Positions 7,124 to 16,094 are shown, counted from the first letter of the stretch. The stretch is DNA of 30,269 nucleotides from Phycisphaerales bacterium (GCA_022839625.1 JALHJL010000049.1:1-30269); one strand, 5' to 3'. Notes: generated by a model from the sequence alone, not told the origin. Made by a program: numbers and translations.

Positions 7124-7178
7124 CGACACACTCCAGCGCCCTCCCCCGGGGGGCGACTGCCTCGGCACCGCGTCGCCG

Positions 7179-8804
7179 CTACGTATCCTGTGCTTGCTGC
7201 GCGCGCACCGTCACCAATTCGGCCTGGGCGCGGAGGATGCGCCCCATCCAGCGCTCCCGGCGCGCAATGAACACCTGGGCCAACAACGTCGTAAACTGCG
7301 GATCGAATTGCCGGTGCGCTTCCGACTCAAGTAGTTGGACGGCCGCCTCCGCCTCCATGCCCGCCCGGTACGGCCTCTCGCTGGTCAGGGCATCGAAGGC
7401 CTCAGCCACCGCGAGCAGCCGCGAGCCGACGGGAATGGCCTTCCCCGCCAGGCCAAAGGGGTAGCCGGTACCGTCAAAGCGCTCTCGCAGGTGCCGTACG
7501 ATGAGCGCTTCGGTCTCGAAGATGCGTAGCGGCTCCAGGATCTTGCACGTGATGAGGGGCACCTGTCGCAGCACCGCCGACTGGGCCTCCGTCAGAGGCA
7601 GGGAACTCTGGAGAATTTCGTCCGGCACGCCGATCTTGCCGAGGTCGTGCAGCATTCCGGCGTTCGCGATGGCAACTCGCAGCGGCTGGGGCAGGCCCGC
7701 GGCCTCTGCCAGGTCCGTCGCATAGAACGTCGTATTCCGCGAATGCCAGGCCGTGAACCGGTCGCGCGTTTCGAGGGCCTGGACGAGCGTGCAGATGCTC
7801 TGCAGGCAGAGCTGCTGGGCTTGGGCGCTGAGCGCGACCACCTGGCGCCGCAGGCGATCCACCTCGACGTGCTCAACCTGCGGCGCGGGCCAGGGCTCGT
7901 CCACGCTGTCCGCACGCACAACGACATTACGTCCCCGGTGCTTGCCCATGTAGAGCGCCTGGTCCGCCTGGTCGATCAGGTCGCGAACCGACGCAACCCG
8001 CGGGTCGTTCGTGCATGCCACCCCGATCGACGCCGTGACCGCCAGCTCGGGACACGTGGGCGCCCGCACGCTCTGCGGGATCGTCTGGCGGATGCGCTCG
8101 GCCAGCCGCGTCGCGTCGTCCAGGCCGGTGGCCGGGCAGATGACGGCAAATTCCTCCCCGCCGTAGCGCGCCACGATGTCGGTGTCCCGCACCATCTCGA
8201 GCAGGTGGCGCGCCAGACCCTCGAGCACGAGGTTGCCGACCTCATGTCCGTACGTGTCGTTGACCACCTTGAAGTGATCGAGGTCCAGCATGAGCAAAGA
8301 GGCCACACCGCCGTAGCGTCGCGTGCGGGCGAACTCCCGGTCCAGCAGTTCGCGAAACTGGGCGTGGTTCCACAGGCCGGTGAGCGCGTCGGTCAACGCG
8401 GCGTGCCGCAGCCGTTCCTGGAGCTTGTTGATGCGCAGACCATTGCGCAGCCGCGCGGTGAGTTCCTCGATGTCGTACGGCTTGAGCAGGAAATCGTCGG
8501 CCCCGCCGTTGAGCACCTGGTGCTTCGTATCGCGGTCGCGGTTGGCCGTCACGACGATCAGGTAGGTGCCGTCCAGGGCGGCGTCGTTCCGGACCTGCCG
8601 ACAGAGTTCCAGCCCGCTGATGCCGGGCAGGTTCATATCGGAGATCACGACCCGCGGACGGTGATGGCGAATGTGAACCAACCCGGATTCCGCATCCTCG
8701 GCCTGGACGACCGTAAACTGGTTCTCCAGCAAGTGCCGGAACAGCAGCGACCGCTGGTCCGGGTCGTCTTCGACGATGCAGATGTCAACCGGGTTCGTGT
8801 TCAT
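7179..8804 (-). CDS. REC-GGDEF-HD-GYP response regulator
   Basis: A 541-residue three-domain protein. The receiver has acidic pair D13/D14, phospho-acceptor D56 (ISDMNLP) and K108. The GGDEF domain (about 135-298) has an intact GGEEF active site at 215-219 and an RxxD product-inhibition site at R206-D209, so it should make c-di-GMP. The HD-GYP domain (about 325-515) keeps HD (H386/D387), K390 and GYP (447-449). The usual HH before E-x-x-DG is replaced by L439-R440, with H438 one residue earlier, so phosphodiesterase activity is doubtful. The ATG complement at 8802-8804 starts at a normal receiver N-terminus. It converges with the PilZ-like gene. Confidence 0.92.
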   Translation of the reverse strand: MNTNPVDICIVEDDPDQRSLLFRHLLENQFTVVQAEDAESGLVHIRHHRPRVVISDMNLPGISGLELCRQVRNDAALDGTYLIVVTANRDRDTKHQVLNGGADDFLLKPYDIEELTARLRNGLRINKLQERLRHAALTDALTGLWNHAQFRELLDREFARTRRYGGVASLLMLDLDHFKVVNDTYGHEVGNLVLEGLARHLLEMVRDTDIVARYGGEEFAVICPATGLDDATRLAERIRQTIPQSVRAPTCPELAVTASIGVACTNDPRVASVRDLIDQADQALYMGKHRGRNVVVRADSVDEPWPAPQVEHVEVDRLRRQVVALSAQAQQLCLQSICTLVQALETRDRFTAWHSRNTTFYATDLAEAAGLPQPLRVAIANAGMLHDLGKIGVPDEILQSSLPLTEAQSAVLRQVPLITCKILEPLRIFETEALIVRHLRERFDGTGYPFGLAGKAIPVGSRLLAVAEAFDALTSERPYRAGMEAEAAVQLLESEAHRQFDPQFTTLLAQVFIARRERWMGRILRAQAELVTVRAQQAQDT

Positions 8805-9101
8805 GTCGTGTCTGCCACACTTCGGATGGGGCCGCCCCGGGCGTCAAAACGTCTGCCCAACCTGTGGCCGGCAACCCTGCGCATCACCCACCTGTCCACC
8901 GCTGCTCTGTCTGCACCGGACTCGTACCTCCAGCAAGTGACCGCAGACCCCGGCAACGCGGGCCTGCGCATCTAACCATTAGAAACATGGCAATTGTTGA
9001 GCCCTGAGGAAAGCGATTCCGGCATGGATTTGTACCCAATTTGATTCTCCGGGCCCCGCCGACGGTCCGATACACGCCGCCCCCCCCCTCGCCCGCCGGG
9101 T

Positions 9102-9130
9102 TGGCGCCCGCCCAATAGTCTGATACGTAT
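9102..9130 (+). promoter_or_regulatory. Weak promoter-like site before panB
   Basis: TTGGCG near 9101-9106, then a TGA-TACGTA extended -10-like block near 9122-9129 containing the palindrome ATACGTAT, about 30 nt before the panB ATG. Matches to consensus are poor. The rest of the gene-free stretch 8805-9159 shows no gene or recognisable RNA on either strand. Confidence 0.25.
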
Positions 9131-9159
9131 GGCGTACACCGCATGCACGGACCGCACTT

Positions 9160-10011
9160 ATGACCAACCCGACCCAAGTCCCGGCACACATCGACCTCGC
9201 CTGCCTGCGAAGCATGAAGGCGGCGGGCCGCAAGTTCGCCATGCTGACTGCCTACGATTATCCGACCGCCGCACTGGCCCAGGTGGCGGGCGTGCATGCC
9301 CTGTTGATCGGCGATTCGCTCGCGACCGTCTTGTTGGGGCACCCCAACACACGCCCGGCCCCGCTCGACCTGATGATCGTCCTGGGCGAGGCGGTCCGCC
9401 GCGGCGCACCGAACGTGTACTTCGTTGGGGATATGCCCTACGAGGCGTTGTCCGGCGGGACCGAGCGAACGCTGACCGCCGCCCGGCGTTTTCGCGACGA
9501 GGCCGGCTGCGACGCCGTCAAGCTCGAGGTCAAGTCCCGCGACCATGAGCTCGTCGGCCGGCTCGCGCAGGCCGGCATCGACACGATCGCGCACCTCGGC
9601 TTGCGTCCCCAGGACGTCCTATATCCCGACGGCTATCGCGCTCAGGCCCGTGACGCGGACGCCGTCGCCGCGCTGGTTGCTGAAGCGCGTCGCATGGTCG
9701 ATTCCGGCGCCGTCATGTTGTTGCTCGAGGCGGTCCCCAACGAGGCGTCTCAGGCGGTCGTGGCCGCCGTGAACGTGCCGGTGATCGGTTGCGGCGCCGG
9801 ACCCGCGTGCGATGGACACGTGCTCGTCACGCAGGACCTGCTGGGGATGAGCGCGGGCCGCCCGCCGCGCTTCGTGCCCGTCCTGGCCCGGGTCGGCGAG
9901 ATCATGGAGGACGCCATGCGCCGCTACGTGCAGGATATCGTTGAGGGGCGTTATCCGCGGCCGGAACACGTGTACGGCATGCGCGCACCGACGGCGAGCC
10001 CTCCCCGGTGA
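9160..10011 (+). CDS. panB: 3-methyl-2-oxobutanoate hydroxymethyltransferase
   Basis: PanB adds a hydroxymethyl group from 5,10-methylene-THF to 3-methyl-2-oxobutanoate, the first step to pantothenate and CoA, in the cytoplasm. The 283-residue length is normal. Expected residues are present: LTAYDYP near the start, metal ligands D52 (IGDSL), D91 (GDMP) and E123 (VKLE), catalytic E190 (LLLEAVP), and the CGAGPACDGHVLV / DLLGM signature. The loop after GDS is divergent (HPNTRPAPLDLM rather than the usual STLPVT-type sequence), so this is an outlying member of the family. No clear ribosome site precedes the ATG. The methyltransferase gene overlaps its stop by 4 nt (GTGA). No panC or panD is in the window. 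Confidence 0.92.
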   Translation: MTNPTQVPAHIDLACLRSMKAAGRKFAMLTAYDYPTAALAQVAGVHALLIGDSLATVLLGHPNTRPAPLDLMIVLGEAVRRGAPNVYFVGDMPYEALSGGTERTLTAARRFRDEAGCDAVKLEVKSRDHELVGRLAQAGIDTIAHLGLRPQDVLYPDGYRAQARDADAVAALVAEARRMVDSGAVMLLLEAVPNEASQAVVAAVNVPVIGCGAGPACDGHVLVTQDLLGMSAGRPPRFVPVLARVGEIMEDAMRRYVQDIVEGRYPRPEHVYGMRAPTASPPR

Positions 10012-10916
10012 CGACCCCGCTTCATCCGCCGGCGCGTTGTCCCGTCTGTGCGATCGCCCCGCGGAGTCTCTACCGTCTCGCAAACGGTGCGTGGCTACAG
10101 CAGTGTCCGCGCTGTCTTCTCGCCTGGTGGCGTTGGCCTCCCTTCGATCCCGCTGCGTTCTACGACCAGGCCTACTTCCAATCCCCTGCCGCCCGCAAAG
10201 GCTACGACGACTACGCCGCCCTCGAACCCGGGCTGATGAGAACGGCAAGGAGCCGGCTTCGGCGAATCGACCGCCTGGCCGGACTCGGCCGTGACACTCG
10301 GCAGCAGCCCGGTCACAGGAACCTGCTCGACATCGGCTGCGGCACCGGCGTATTCCTCGAAGCGGCCCGGCGGAGCGGGTGGGACGTGCGCGGCGTCGAA
10401 GTCAGTGCCTATGCCGCCCAGCAGGCGCGGCAGCGCGGCCTGGCCGTCGCGTGCGAGCCGATTGAGCACCTCACACCCGCGCCGGCGACCTGTGATTGTG
10501 TCACGCTCTGGGACGTGCTCGAGCACGTACGCGACCCGGTGCGTGTGCTTCGTGCGGCGGGCAGCGCGCTGCGTTCGGGCGGTGTGCTGGCCCTGTCCAC
10601 GGGCGACATCACCTCCCTATGCGCGCGGCTCAGCGGCCGTCGCTGGCATCTGTTCAACTTGCCGGAGCACTTGTACTTCTTCTCTCCCGCCGCACTCGTC
10701 CGCATGCTGGCCCGCGATTTCCGGGCGATCCGCGTCACCCGCGAAGCGAACTGGCTCCCGACCGCGTATCTGCTGGAACGCATCAGGAAATCGCTGCTGC
10801 TCCGCGGTCCGTGGTCGCGGCGTCTGACCGCGGGTCTGGCGCGCAGCCGCATCGGACGAACGACTTGGCCGGCCACGCTGCTCGACGTAATCGGCGTATA
10901 CGCCGTCCGGCGATAG
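10008..10916 (+). CDS. SAM-dependent class I methyltransferase with N-terminal zinc ribbon
   Basis: A 302-residue protein. The N-terminus has two CxxC pairs (C11/C14 and C33/C36) forming a likely zinc ribbon, then a Rossmann methyltransferase with motif I LLDIGCGTGVFLE (about 106-118), acidic VRGVEVS at the end of strand 2, and LWDVLEHVRDP, the motif of the Methyltransf_23 group. Members with this ribbon are often found in surface glycan or lipid pathways; the substrate here is unknown. The GTG start overlaps the panB stop (GTGA), so the genes are co-translated, although no functional link to pantothenate is obvious. The gene converges with the HDOD-kinase gene 84 nt downstream. Confidence 0.85.
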   Translation: MTTPLHPPARCPVCAIAPRSLYRLANGAWLQQCPRCLLAWWRWPPFDPAAFYDQAYFQSPAARKGYDDYAALEPGLMRTARSRLRRIDRLAGLGRDTRQQPGHRNLLDIGCGTGVFLEAARRSGWDVRGVEVSAYAAQQARQRGLAVACEPIEHLTPAPATCDCVTLWDVLEHVRDPVRVLRAAGSALRSGGVLALSTGDITSLCARLSGRRWHLFNLPEHLYFFSPAALVRMLARDFRAIRVTREANWLPTAYLLERIRKSLLLRGPWSRRLTAGLARSRIGRTTWPATLLDVIGVYAVRR

Positions 10917-11000
10917 GCCCTGGCAGGCACGCAGGCCGCGCGCGTGCAACCGCGCAACCACCCGGCTCATCGCGGCGTCTTCCCCCTCAGGCCACTTGCG

Positions 11001-13265
11001 TTACCCCTCGGCGGCAGGGGCGCGCGGCAGCAGTACGTGCACGGTCGTGCCCTCGCCCTGTTGACTCTCCAGCCAGATTCGGCCGCCGTGGGCCTCCACG
11101 ATCCGATACGCGCGCGGCAACCCAAGGCCGCGGCCGCGGCCGGCCTTGCGATGCGAGAAGAACGGGTCGAAGGCGCGCTGTTGCACGGCCGGCATCATGC
11201 CGCAACCCGTGTCCTCCACCAGCACCTCGACCATGTTCGCATCCAGCGCCGCCTGCCAGCGGATCACCACCGTTCCCTCGTTTTCGGCCACGGCGTTGGC
11301 CGCGTTGCCGATCAACTCGCGGAACACCGTCTTCAGTTGCTCACGGTCGGCCCAGACCATCGCCGGCGGCCGGCCGGACGACGACGACGCCTCCAGCCGC
11401 AGCCGCGTGGGCCCCATCCGCATGTCGCGCAGGCAACCGGCCCGCACGTCGTCCAGCAATTCGGCCAGGTCGACTCGGGCCGGCTCGGGCGACCGCGGAC
11501 GCGCGAAGTCCATCAGCTCCCCGACGATCCCGCTGCACTCGTGCGCCTTGTCCGCGATCGTTTGCAGAATGCGGCGGGTCTCGGCGTCCTTCGTGGAGGC
11601 TGCCAGCATCTGGGCCCGGCCGGAGATCACCGTGAGGGGGGCGTTCAGCTCCGGACCCGCGCCGGCCGCCATCTCGGCGATCATCGACAGCGTGCGGGAC
11701 TGCAACAGCTCGCTCTGCATCTGCTGGAGCCGCCGGTTTGTATCGGCCAGGTCTTCCGAAAGGCGTTGCGCGGCCGCCTGGGCGTTGGCCCGCCCGATCG
11801 CCAGCCCGAGGCTGGCCAGAAACGAGCGCAGCTCCTCCGCTTCCTCGGCGAGCCGCGCGCGCTCGTCCACCTCCGACAAGTACGCAATTCCTCCCGCGAC
11901 CTCGCCCCGATGCGGAACCGGAAGAAGCCACAACGACCCCCGGTCCCCAGGATCGAGGGCCGGTCCAAGCAGGGCCCGGACTGCCGGCGGCCCCTGAACG
12001 AGGACCGAATCCAGCCCGCTCCGGGCCTCCTCAAGCCACACCCGCAAATCGTCTGGCACAGCCTGCGTCAGATGGCCGCGGTCGTCGGCCGATTCCCCAA
12101 TCCAGCACACGTCCACCGCCGAGCAGTTCTCCCGCAGCCCAAACGCACCCACCCGCGGACGCTGCAACGCCGTCGCCGCTGCGTCCGCCAGCGCGATCAC
12201 CACTGCGGCCGGATCGGCCCAGTCCGACAGCCGCTGCTCGAAATGGGCAATCGCCTTGAAATAGCGCGCCCCCGCCGCGAGCCGCCGGTTCGTAGCCAGC
12301 AACTCCGCGTTCAAACGCCCCAGCTCGGTGTTCGCGGAGGTCATCGCCCGCACGTACACCGCCTGCGGCGTCGCTCCGTCCAGTCCGAGCAACGTGGCCT
12401 GCTCGGCAACGTCCGTCGCCAGGCACTCCACCACGGCGGCGAGCTGCTGCGACGTGTAGCCCAGCCGCTCGGCCAGCCGCGACGACGTCGCATAGAAGAC
12501 GTGGTTCCCGGAGTACCCGATTCGGTGCTCGCGCGCCAGCGTATCCGCAAGCTGCACGAGGGCGATCAGGCCCGGCCTGCCAACCGAAGACGGCAAGGCG
12601 TCGGACGCCAGGTGGTGCAGCCAGATGACGTCTTGCAGCTCCCGCGGCAGCCGCCAACGCTCCGCCAGCCGCCGCCCCGCCACCGTGTGATCGGCACCCA
12701 ACACGGCCCGCTCCCGGTCGGCGATGTCGCCGCGGCACTGGTCTGACTGCGCGGCCACGCGGTCGTACGCCTTCGGAAACACCGCCGCCAGCGCCACTTT
12801 GCCCAGATCGTGCAACAGGCCCGCGACGTACGCATCCTCCGGGTCGGAACCGAGCGCCCGTGATGCCCCGGCCAGCCGGCGCGCCGCACACGCCACCGCC
12901 AGCGCATGCTTCCAGAACTCGACCCGGTCAAAGGCGCCGTCCGGCGCACTGCCCGGCCGCTTGCCGAAGCAGTCGAACACGCTCGTCGCCAGCACGATGC
13001 TCCGCACGCCCGCAAAACCGATGAGCGGGACCGCGCGCTCGAGCGTCGTAACGGGTTCCCGCACACCAAGCGCGGCCGAAGCCGCCACCGAGAGAATTCG
13101 CGCCGTCAGCGATTGATCCCCACGCAGCAACCGGATCACATCGTCCGCGTCGCTGTCGCTCAGGGACGTGACCTGCAAGAGCCTGACGGCGACGGCCGGC
13201 AGCGTCGGCAGGGAATCCAGGTGGGCAAGCACGAGTTCGGGAGCGGAATCAACTGCCTGGGCCAC
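11001..13265 (-). CDS. HDOD-GAF-histidine kinase-like protein lacking the phospho-acceptor His
   Basis: A 754-residue protein. An HDOD domain (about 10-215, with LLHDLGK at 151-157) is followed by a helical linker, a GAF-like region (about 345-470), a coiled-coil stretch (about 465-525), a HisKA-like helix pair and an HATPase domain. The H-box reads GAGPELNAPLTVISGRAQML, where the usual form is AHELNNPL: the phospho-acceptor His is Pro538 and the following Asn is Ala542. The ATP-binding boxes look intact: N-box ELIGNAANAV (654-658), G1 DTGCGM (685-690), FDPFFSH, GRGLGLP. It should bind ATP but cannot be phosphorylated at the normal site. It lies 19 nt downstream of the HTH-REC gene, in the same operon. 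Confidence 0.88.
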   Translation of the reverse strand: MAQAVDSAPELVLAHLDSLPTLPAVAVRLLQVTSLSDSDADDVIRLLRGDQSLTARILSVAASAALGVREPVTTLERAVPLIGFAGVRSIVLATSVFDCFGKRPGSAPDGAFDRVEFWKHALAVACAARRLAGASRALGSDPEDAYVAGLLHDLGKVALAAVFPKAYDRVAAQSDQCRGDIADRERAVLGADHTVAGRRLAERWRLPRELQDVIWLHHLASDALPSSVGRPGLIALVQLADTLAREHRIGYSGNHVFYATSSRLAERLGYTSQQLAAVVECLATDVAEQATLLGLDGATPQAVYVRAMTSANTELGRLNAELLATNRRLAAGARYFKAIAHFEQRLSDWADPAAVVIALADAAATALQRPRVGAFGLRENCSAVDVCWIGESADDRGHLTQAVPDDLRVWLEEARSGLDSVLVQGPPAVRALLGPALDPGDRGSLWLLPVPHRGEVAGGIAYLSEVDERARLAEEAEELRSFLASLGLAIGRANAQAAAQRLSEDLADTNRRLQQMQSELLQSRTLSMIAEMAAGAGPELNAPLTVISGRAQMLAASTKDAETRRILQTIADKAHECSGIVGELMDFARPRSPEPARVDLAELLDDVRAGCLRDMRMGPTRLRLEASSSSGRPPAMVWADREQLKTVFRELIGNAANAVAENEGTVVIRWQAALDANMVEVLVEDTGCGMMPAVQQRAFDPFFSHRKAGRGRGLGLPRAYRIVEAHGGRIWLESQQGEGTTVHVLLPRAPAAEG

Positions 13266-13284
13266 GGCACCCTGCCCACTTTCG

Positions 13285-13875
13285 TTACTTCGCCACGAGC
13301 TCGACGATCCGATTCACCAGGTGCTCGATACTGAACGGTTTCTGAATGAAGTCGTCGGCCCCCTCTGCCAGCAGCCGGTCCACATGCTCGCGGTCGATCA
13401 CCCCCGACACGATGATGATGCGCACGTCCCTCAGCGATTCATCGCTGCGGATACTGCGGCACACCGCATTCCCGTTGATGTCGGGCAGCATGTAGTCCAG
13501 GATGATCACGTCCGGGCGAAAGTCGCGCGTCCGCAGACCCGCGTCGTAGCCGGTGGCCGCCGTCTGCACCTCGAATCGGCCGTCGCGCTCCAGCAATTCC
13601 ACCAGCATCTCGACGATGGCGGGGTCATCATCCACGACCAGCACGCGCGTCTTACCCATCTCCAGTTGGTCAAGCGGGATATTATTCTCTTTCATGAACT
13701 GAATCAGCGCGTCACGCGGAATCCGCCGGAAGCGAGATCCCGGAACCCGATAACCGCGCAATCGTCCGCTGTCGAAGCAGCGAATGATCGTCTGCTGACT
13801 CAGGTTACAGATGTCCGCCACCTCGCCGGTGGTGAACACGTTCTTCAGAGGTAGGATGCCGGCCCGCTCGTTCAT
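13285..13875 (-). CDS. Response regulator with N-terminal MerR/excisionase-like HTH and C-terminal REC
   Basis: A 196-residue protein with the unusual order of DNA-binding domain first. Residues about 13-65 form a MerR/excisionase-type winged helix (FTTGEVADICNLSQQTIIRC, then GYRVPGSRFRRIPRDAL). Residues about 76-195 are a receiver domain with D82/D83, phospho-acceptor D127 (IILDYMLP), S157 and K179 (QKPF). The ATG complement at 13873-13875 follows a good promoter (13921-13949). The HDOD-kinase-like gene starts 19 nt after its stop, so the two probably act together. Because that partner lacks its phospho-acceptor His, the phosphate source for D127 is unclear. Confidence 0.9.
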   Translation of the reverse strand: MNERAGILPLKNVFTTGEVADICNLSQQTIIRCFDSGRLRGYRVPGSRFRRIPRDALIQFMKENNIPLDQLEMGKTRVLVVDDDPAIVEMLVELLERDGRFEVQTAATGYDAGLRTRDFRPDVIILDYMLPDINGNAVCRSIRSDESLRDVRIIIVSGVIDREHVDRLLAEGADDFIQKPFSIEHLVNRIVELVAK

Positions 13876-13920
13876 GGCAGTTTCACCGCCTATATGCTTC
13901 CCATCTTCTCCATATTACCA

Positions 13921-13949
13921 AGTGTAGCACAAGCAGGCAGTCTTGGCAA
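13921..13949 (-). promoter_or_regulatory. Sigma-70-type promoter for the HTH-REC / HDOD-kinase operon
   Basis: On the minus strand, TTGCCA (13944-13949), a 17-nt spacer and TACACT (13921-13926). It lies in the 84-nt gap between the end of mnmG and the regulator start, giving a leader of about 40 nt. It shows that the operon can be transcribed separately from mnmG. Confidence 0.7.
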
Positions 13950-13959
13950 GCTGCGCACT

Positions 13960-15831
13960 TCATTCTGGCGGGAAAACTTCCGTTCTGTCGCGTTTTCTTC
14001 CGCCTACTATATGAACCAGAAGCATCGCTACGTCCGTCGGATGGACACCGCTCACGCGGGCCGCCTGGCCCACGTTTCTCGGCCGCACGGCCGACCATCG
14101 CTCGACCGCCTCCCGCCGGAACTGTTTCAACGCCCGGTAGTCGATCGTTGCGGGAATCGGCTGGTCTTCCAGCTCGCGGAACCGCGCGATCAGCCGTTGC
14201 TGTCGATCAATGTAACCCTCGTATTTGACGGCGATTAGCGCGCGAGTCCACACGTCGGAGCCGTCGGCCAGCTCGCGCAACTCATCAAACGACCGCAGGA
14301 AACGCTCGCCCTCCTCCTCCGGCCGCTTCAGCCACTCCCGGATCGGGCGACCGTCGTAACGAAGCCGCTCCAGGGCATCCGCAAGCCGCACGAGCCGGTC
14401 TTTCATGCGCAGGAAATGCGCCCACCGATCGTCCTGCACGAGGCCGTAGGCGCGCCCGACCGGTGTCAGCCGTTGGTCCGCATTGTCGTAGCGCAGATGC
14501 ATTCGGTGCTCCGCCCGGGACGTGAACATCCGGTACGGCTCGACGACGCCGCGCGTCACGAGGTCGTCAATCATCACCCCGATGTACGCCTGGTCGCGGC
14601 CGAGAATGAGCGGGTCGCGACCGGCCACGAAGCGTGCGGCATTGACGCCGGCGACGAGCCCCTGACCGGCCGCCTCCTCGTAGCCGCTGGTGCCATTGAT
14701 CTGCCCGGCCAGGAACAGGCCGTGGACCTTCTTGGTCATAAGAGCTGCGTCGGTCTGTTCCGGCGGAACGAAGTCGTACTCGATCGCATAGCCCCACTGG
14801 ACGATCCGCGCACGGGCCAGGCCGGGCACAAGCGCGACCAGCCGCTGCTGCACGTCGCGCGGGAGAGACGTGCTCAGCCCGTTCAGGTAGATCCGCTCGC
14901 TGTCGCGGCCTTCCGGCTCAAGGAAGATTTGGTGCCGCTCCTTGTCCGGGAAGCGGACAATCTTGGTCTCGATGCTGGGGCAGTAGCGCGGCCCCGTGGA
15001 TTCGATCTGCCCGGTGTACAGCGGTGCGCGGTGCAGATTGACCCGAATCAGCTCGTGCGCCTGAGGGTTCGTCGCGGCGAGCCAACAAGGCACTTGCGGT
15101 TGCGTGATCTTGGGAGTCATAAACGAGAAAGGCAGGGGCTGCTCGTCGCCGGCCTGCTCGACAAGCGGCGAGAAATCGACGCTGTCGCGGGCCACGCGCG
15201 GCGGCGTGCCGGTCTTCAGCCGGCCCAGCGTAAGGCCAAGACCGCGCAGCGACTCGCTAAGCCGATCGGCGGCGTCCTCGCCGACGCGTCCCCCCGGGGT
15301 CGTATCCGCGCCCGTGTGCATGAGGCCGCGGAGAAACGTGCCGACCGCCACGACGACCGCGGGCGCCGTGAGACAACCCCCGTGCTGCAGCACCACACCG
15401 GCGACACGCTGATGGCCGCCCGACTTGTCATGCCTCTCGGCCAGGATCGTCTCGACGGCGCCCTCGACAATGCTCAGGTTGGGGCAGTTCTCCAGATAGC
15501 GCCGCAGCACCGCCGGGTACACGCGGCTGTCGGCCTGGGCGCGCGGGGCCCAGACGGCGGGCCCCTTGCGCCGATTGAGCAGGCGGAACTGGATTCCGGC
15601 TTCGTCGGCGACGAGCCCCATGAGGCCGCCGAGGGCGTCGATCTCGCGGACGATCTGGCCCTTGCCGATGCCGCCGATGGCGGGGTTGCAGGACATGCGG
15701 CCGATGGCCTCGCGCCGGTGCGTGAGGAGTACGGTGCGCGCGCCGAGGTTTGCCGCGGCCCAGGCCGCCTCTGCACCGGCATGACCCCCGCCGATGACGA
15801 GCACGTCGTACTCTGCGCTGCCCTGGTGCAT
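13960..15831 (-). CDS. mnmG: tRNA uridine-5-carboxymethylaminomethyl(34) synthesis enzyme MnmG
   Basis: MnmG (GidA) works with the GTPase MnmE to install the cmnm5 group on the wobble uridine of several tRNAs, using FAD. The sequence has the FAD motif YDVLVIGGGHAGAEAAWAA at the N-terminus, MSCNPAIGGIGKGQIVREID, GTFLRG, GRLKTGTPPR, the GYEEAAGQGL block, RMFTSRAEHRMHLR and the C-terminal KYEGYIDRQ. The length (~623 residues) is normal. I prefer the ATG complement at 15829-15831; a GTG at 15873 would add 14 residues not expected in the family. A possible -10 (TACAAT, minus strand, 15909-15914) lies upstream without a clear -35. No mnmE is in the window. Confidence 0.95.
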   Translation of the reverse strand: MHQGSAEYDVLVIGGGHAGAEAAWAAANLGARTVLLTHRREAIGRMSCNPAIGGIGKGQIVREIDALGGLMGLVADEAGIQFRLLNRRKGPAVWAPRAQADSRVYPAVLRRYLENCPNLSIVEGAVETILAERHDKSGGHQRVAGVVLQHGGCLTAPAVVVAVGTFLRGLMHTGADTTPGGRVGEDAADRLSESLRGLGLTLGRLKTGTPPRVARDSVDFSPLVEQAGDEQPLPFSFMTPKITQPQVPCWLAATNPQAHELIRVNLHRAPLYTGQIESTGPRYCPSIETKIVRFPDKERHQIFLEPEGRDSERIYLNGLSTSLPRDVQQRLVALVPGLARARIVQWGYAIEYDFVPPEQTDAALMTKKVHGLFLAGQINGTSGYEEAAGQGLVAGVNAARFVAGRDPLILGRDQAYIGVMIDDLVTRGVVEPYRMFTSRAEHRMHLRYDNADQRLTPVGRAYGLVQDDRWAHFLRMKDRLVRLADALERLRYDGRPIREWLKRPEEEGERFLRSFDELRELADGSDVWTRALIAVKYEGYIDRQQRLIARFRELEDQPIPATIDYRALKQFRREAVERWSAVRPRNVGQAARVSGVHPTDVAMLLVHIVGGRKRDRTEVFPPE

Positions 15832-16094
15832 TCTGTGAGCGAGTCGCTGCGTCGCGTCAGTAGCGTACCGCACCGTATGCGTGGCACGCGGGATCGCATC
15901 GCATGGTTATTGTACGGCCCAATCGGCGTTGGGCCGCATACGGCGTCAGCGCATGCTCGGGCGCGTGCCTGGACCGGGCGGCGGTCCGGCCCCGGAGGGG
16001 CCGCGGTCTGTAGCCACGGCCGGCGTCGCCAACGGAACGTCGGGCGCTCCAGCGCTTGTAGCGTGCCCCGGCGGGTCCACACCGGCCAGGCGGC

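Noticed and set aside
7137..7166. GC hairpin between the convergent PilZ-like and GGDEF genes as a terminator
   Set aside because: The CCCTCCCCC/GGGGGGC stem is imperfect and no T run follows on either strand.
7647..8975. A 442-codon plus-strand frame opposite the REC-GGDEF-HD-GYP gene
   Set aside because: Antisense of a confidently assigned gene; no domain seen.
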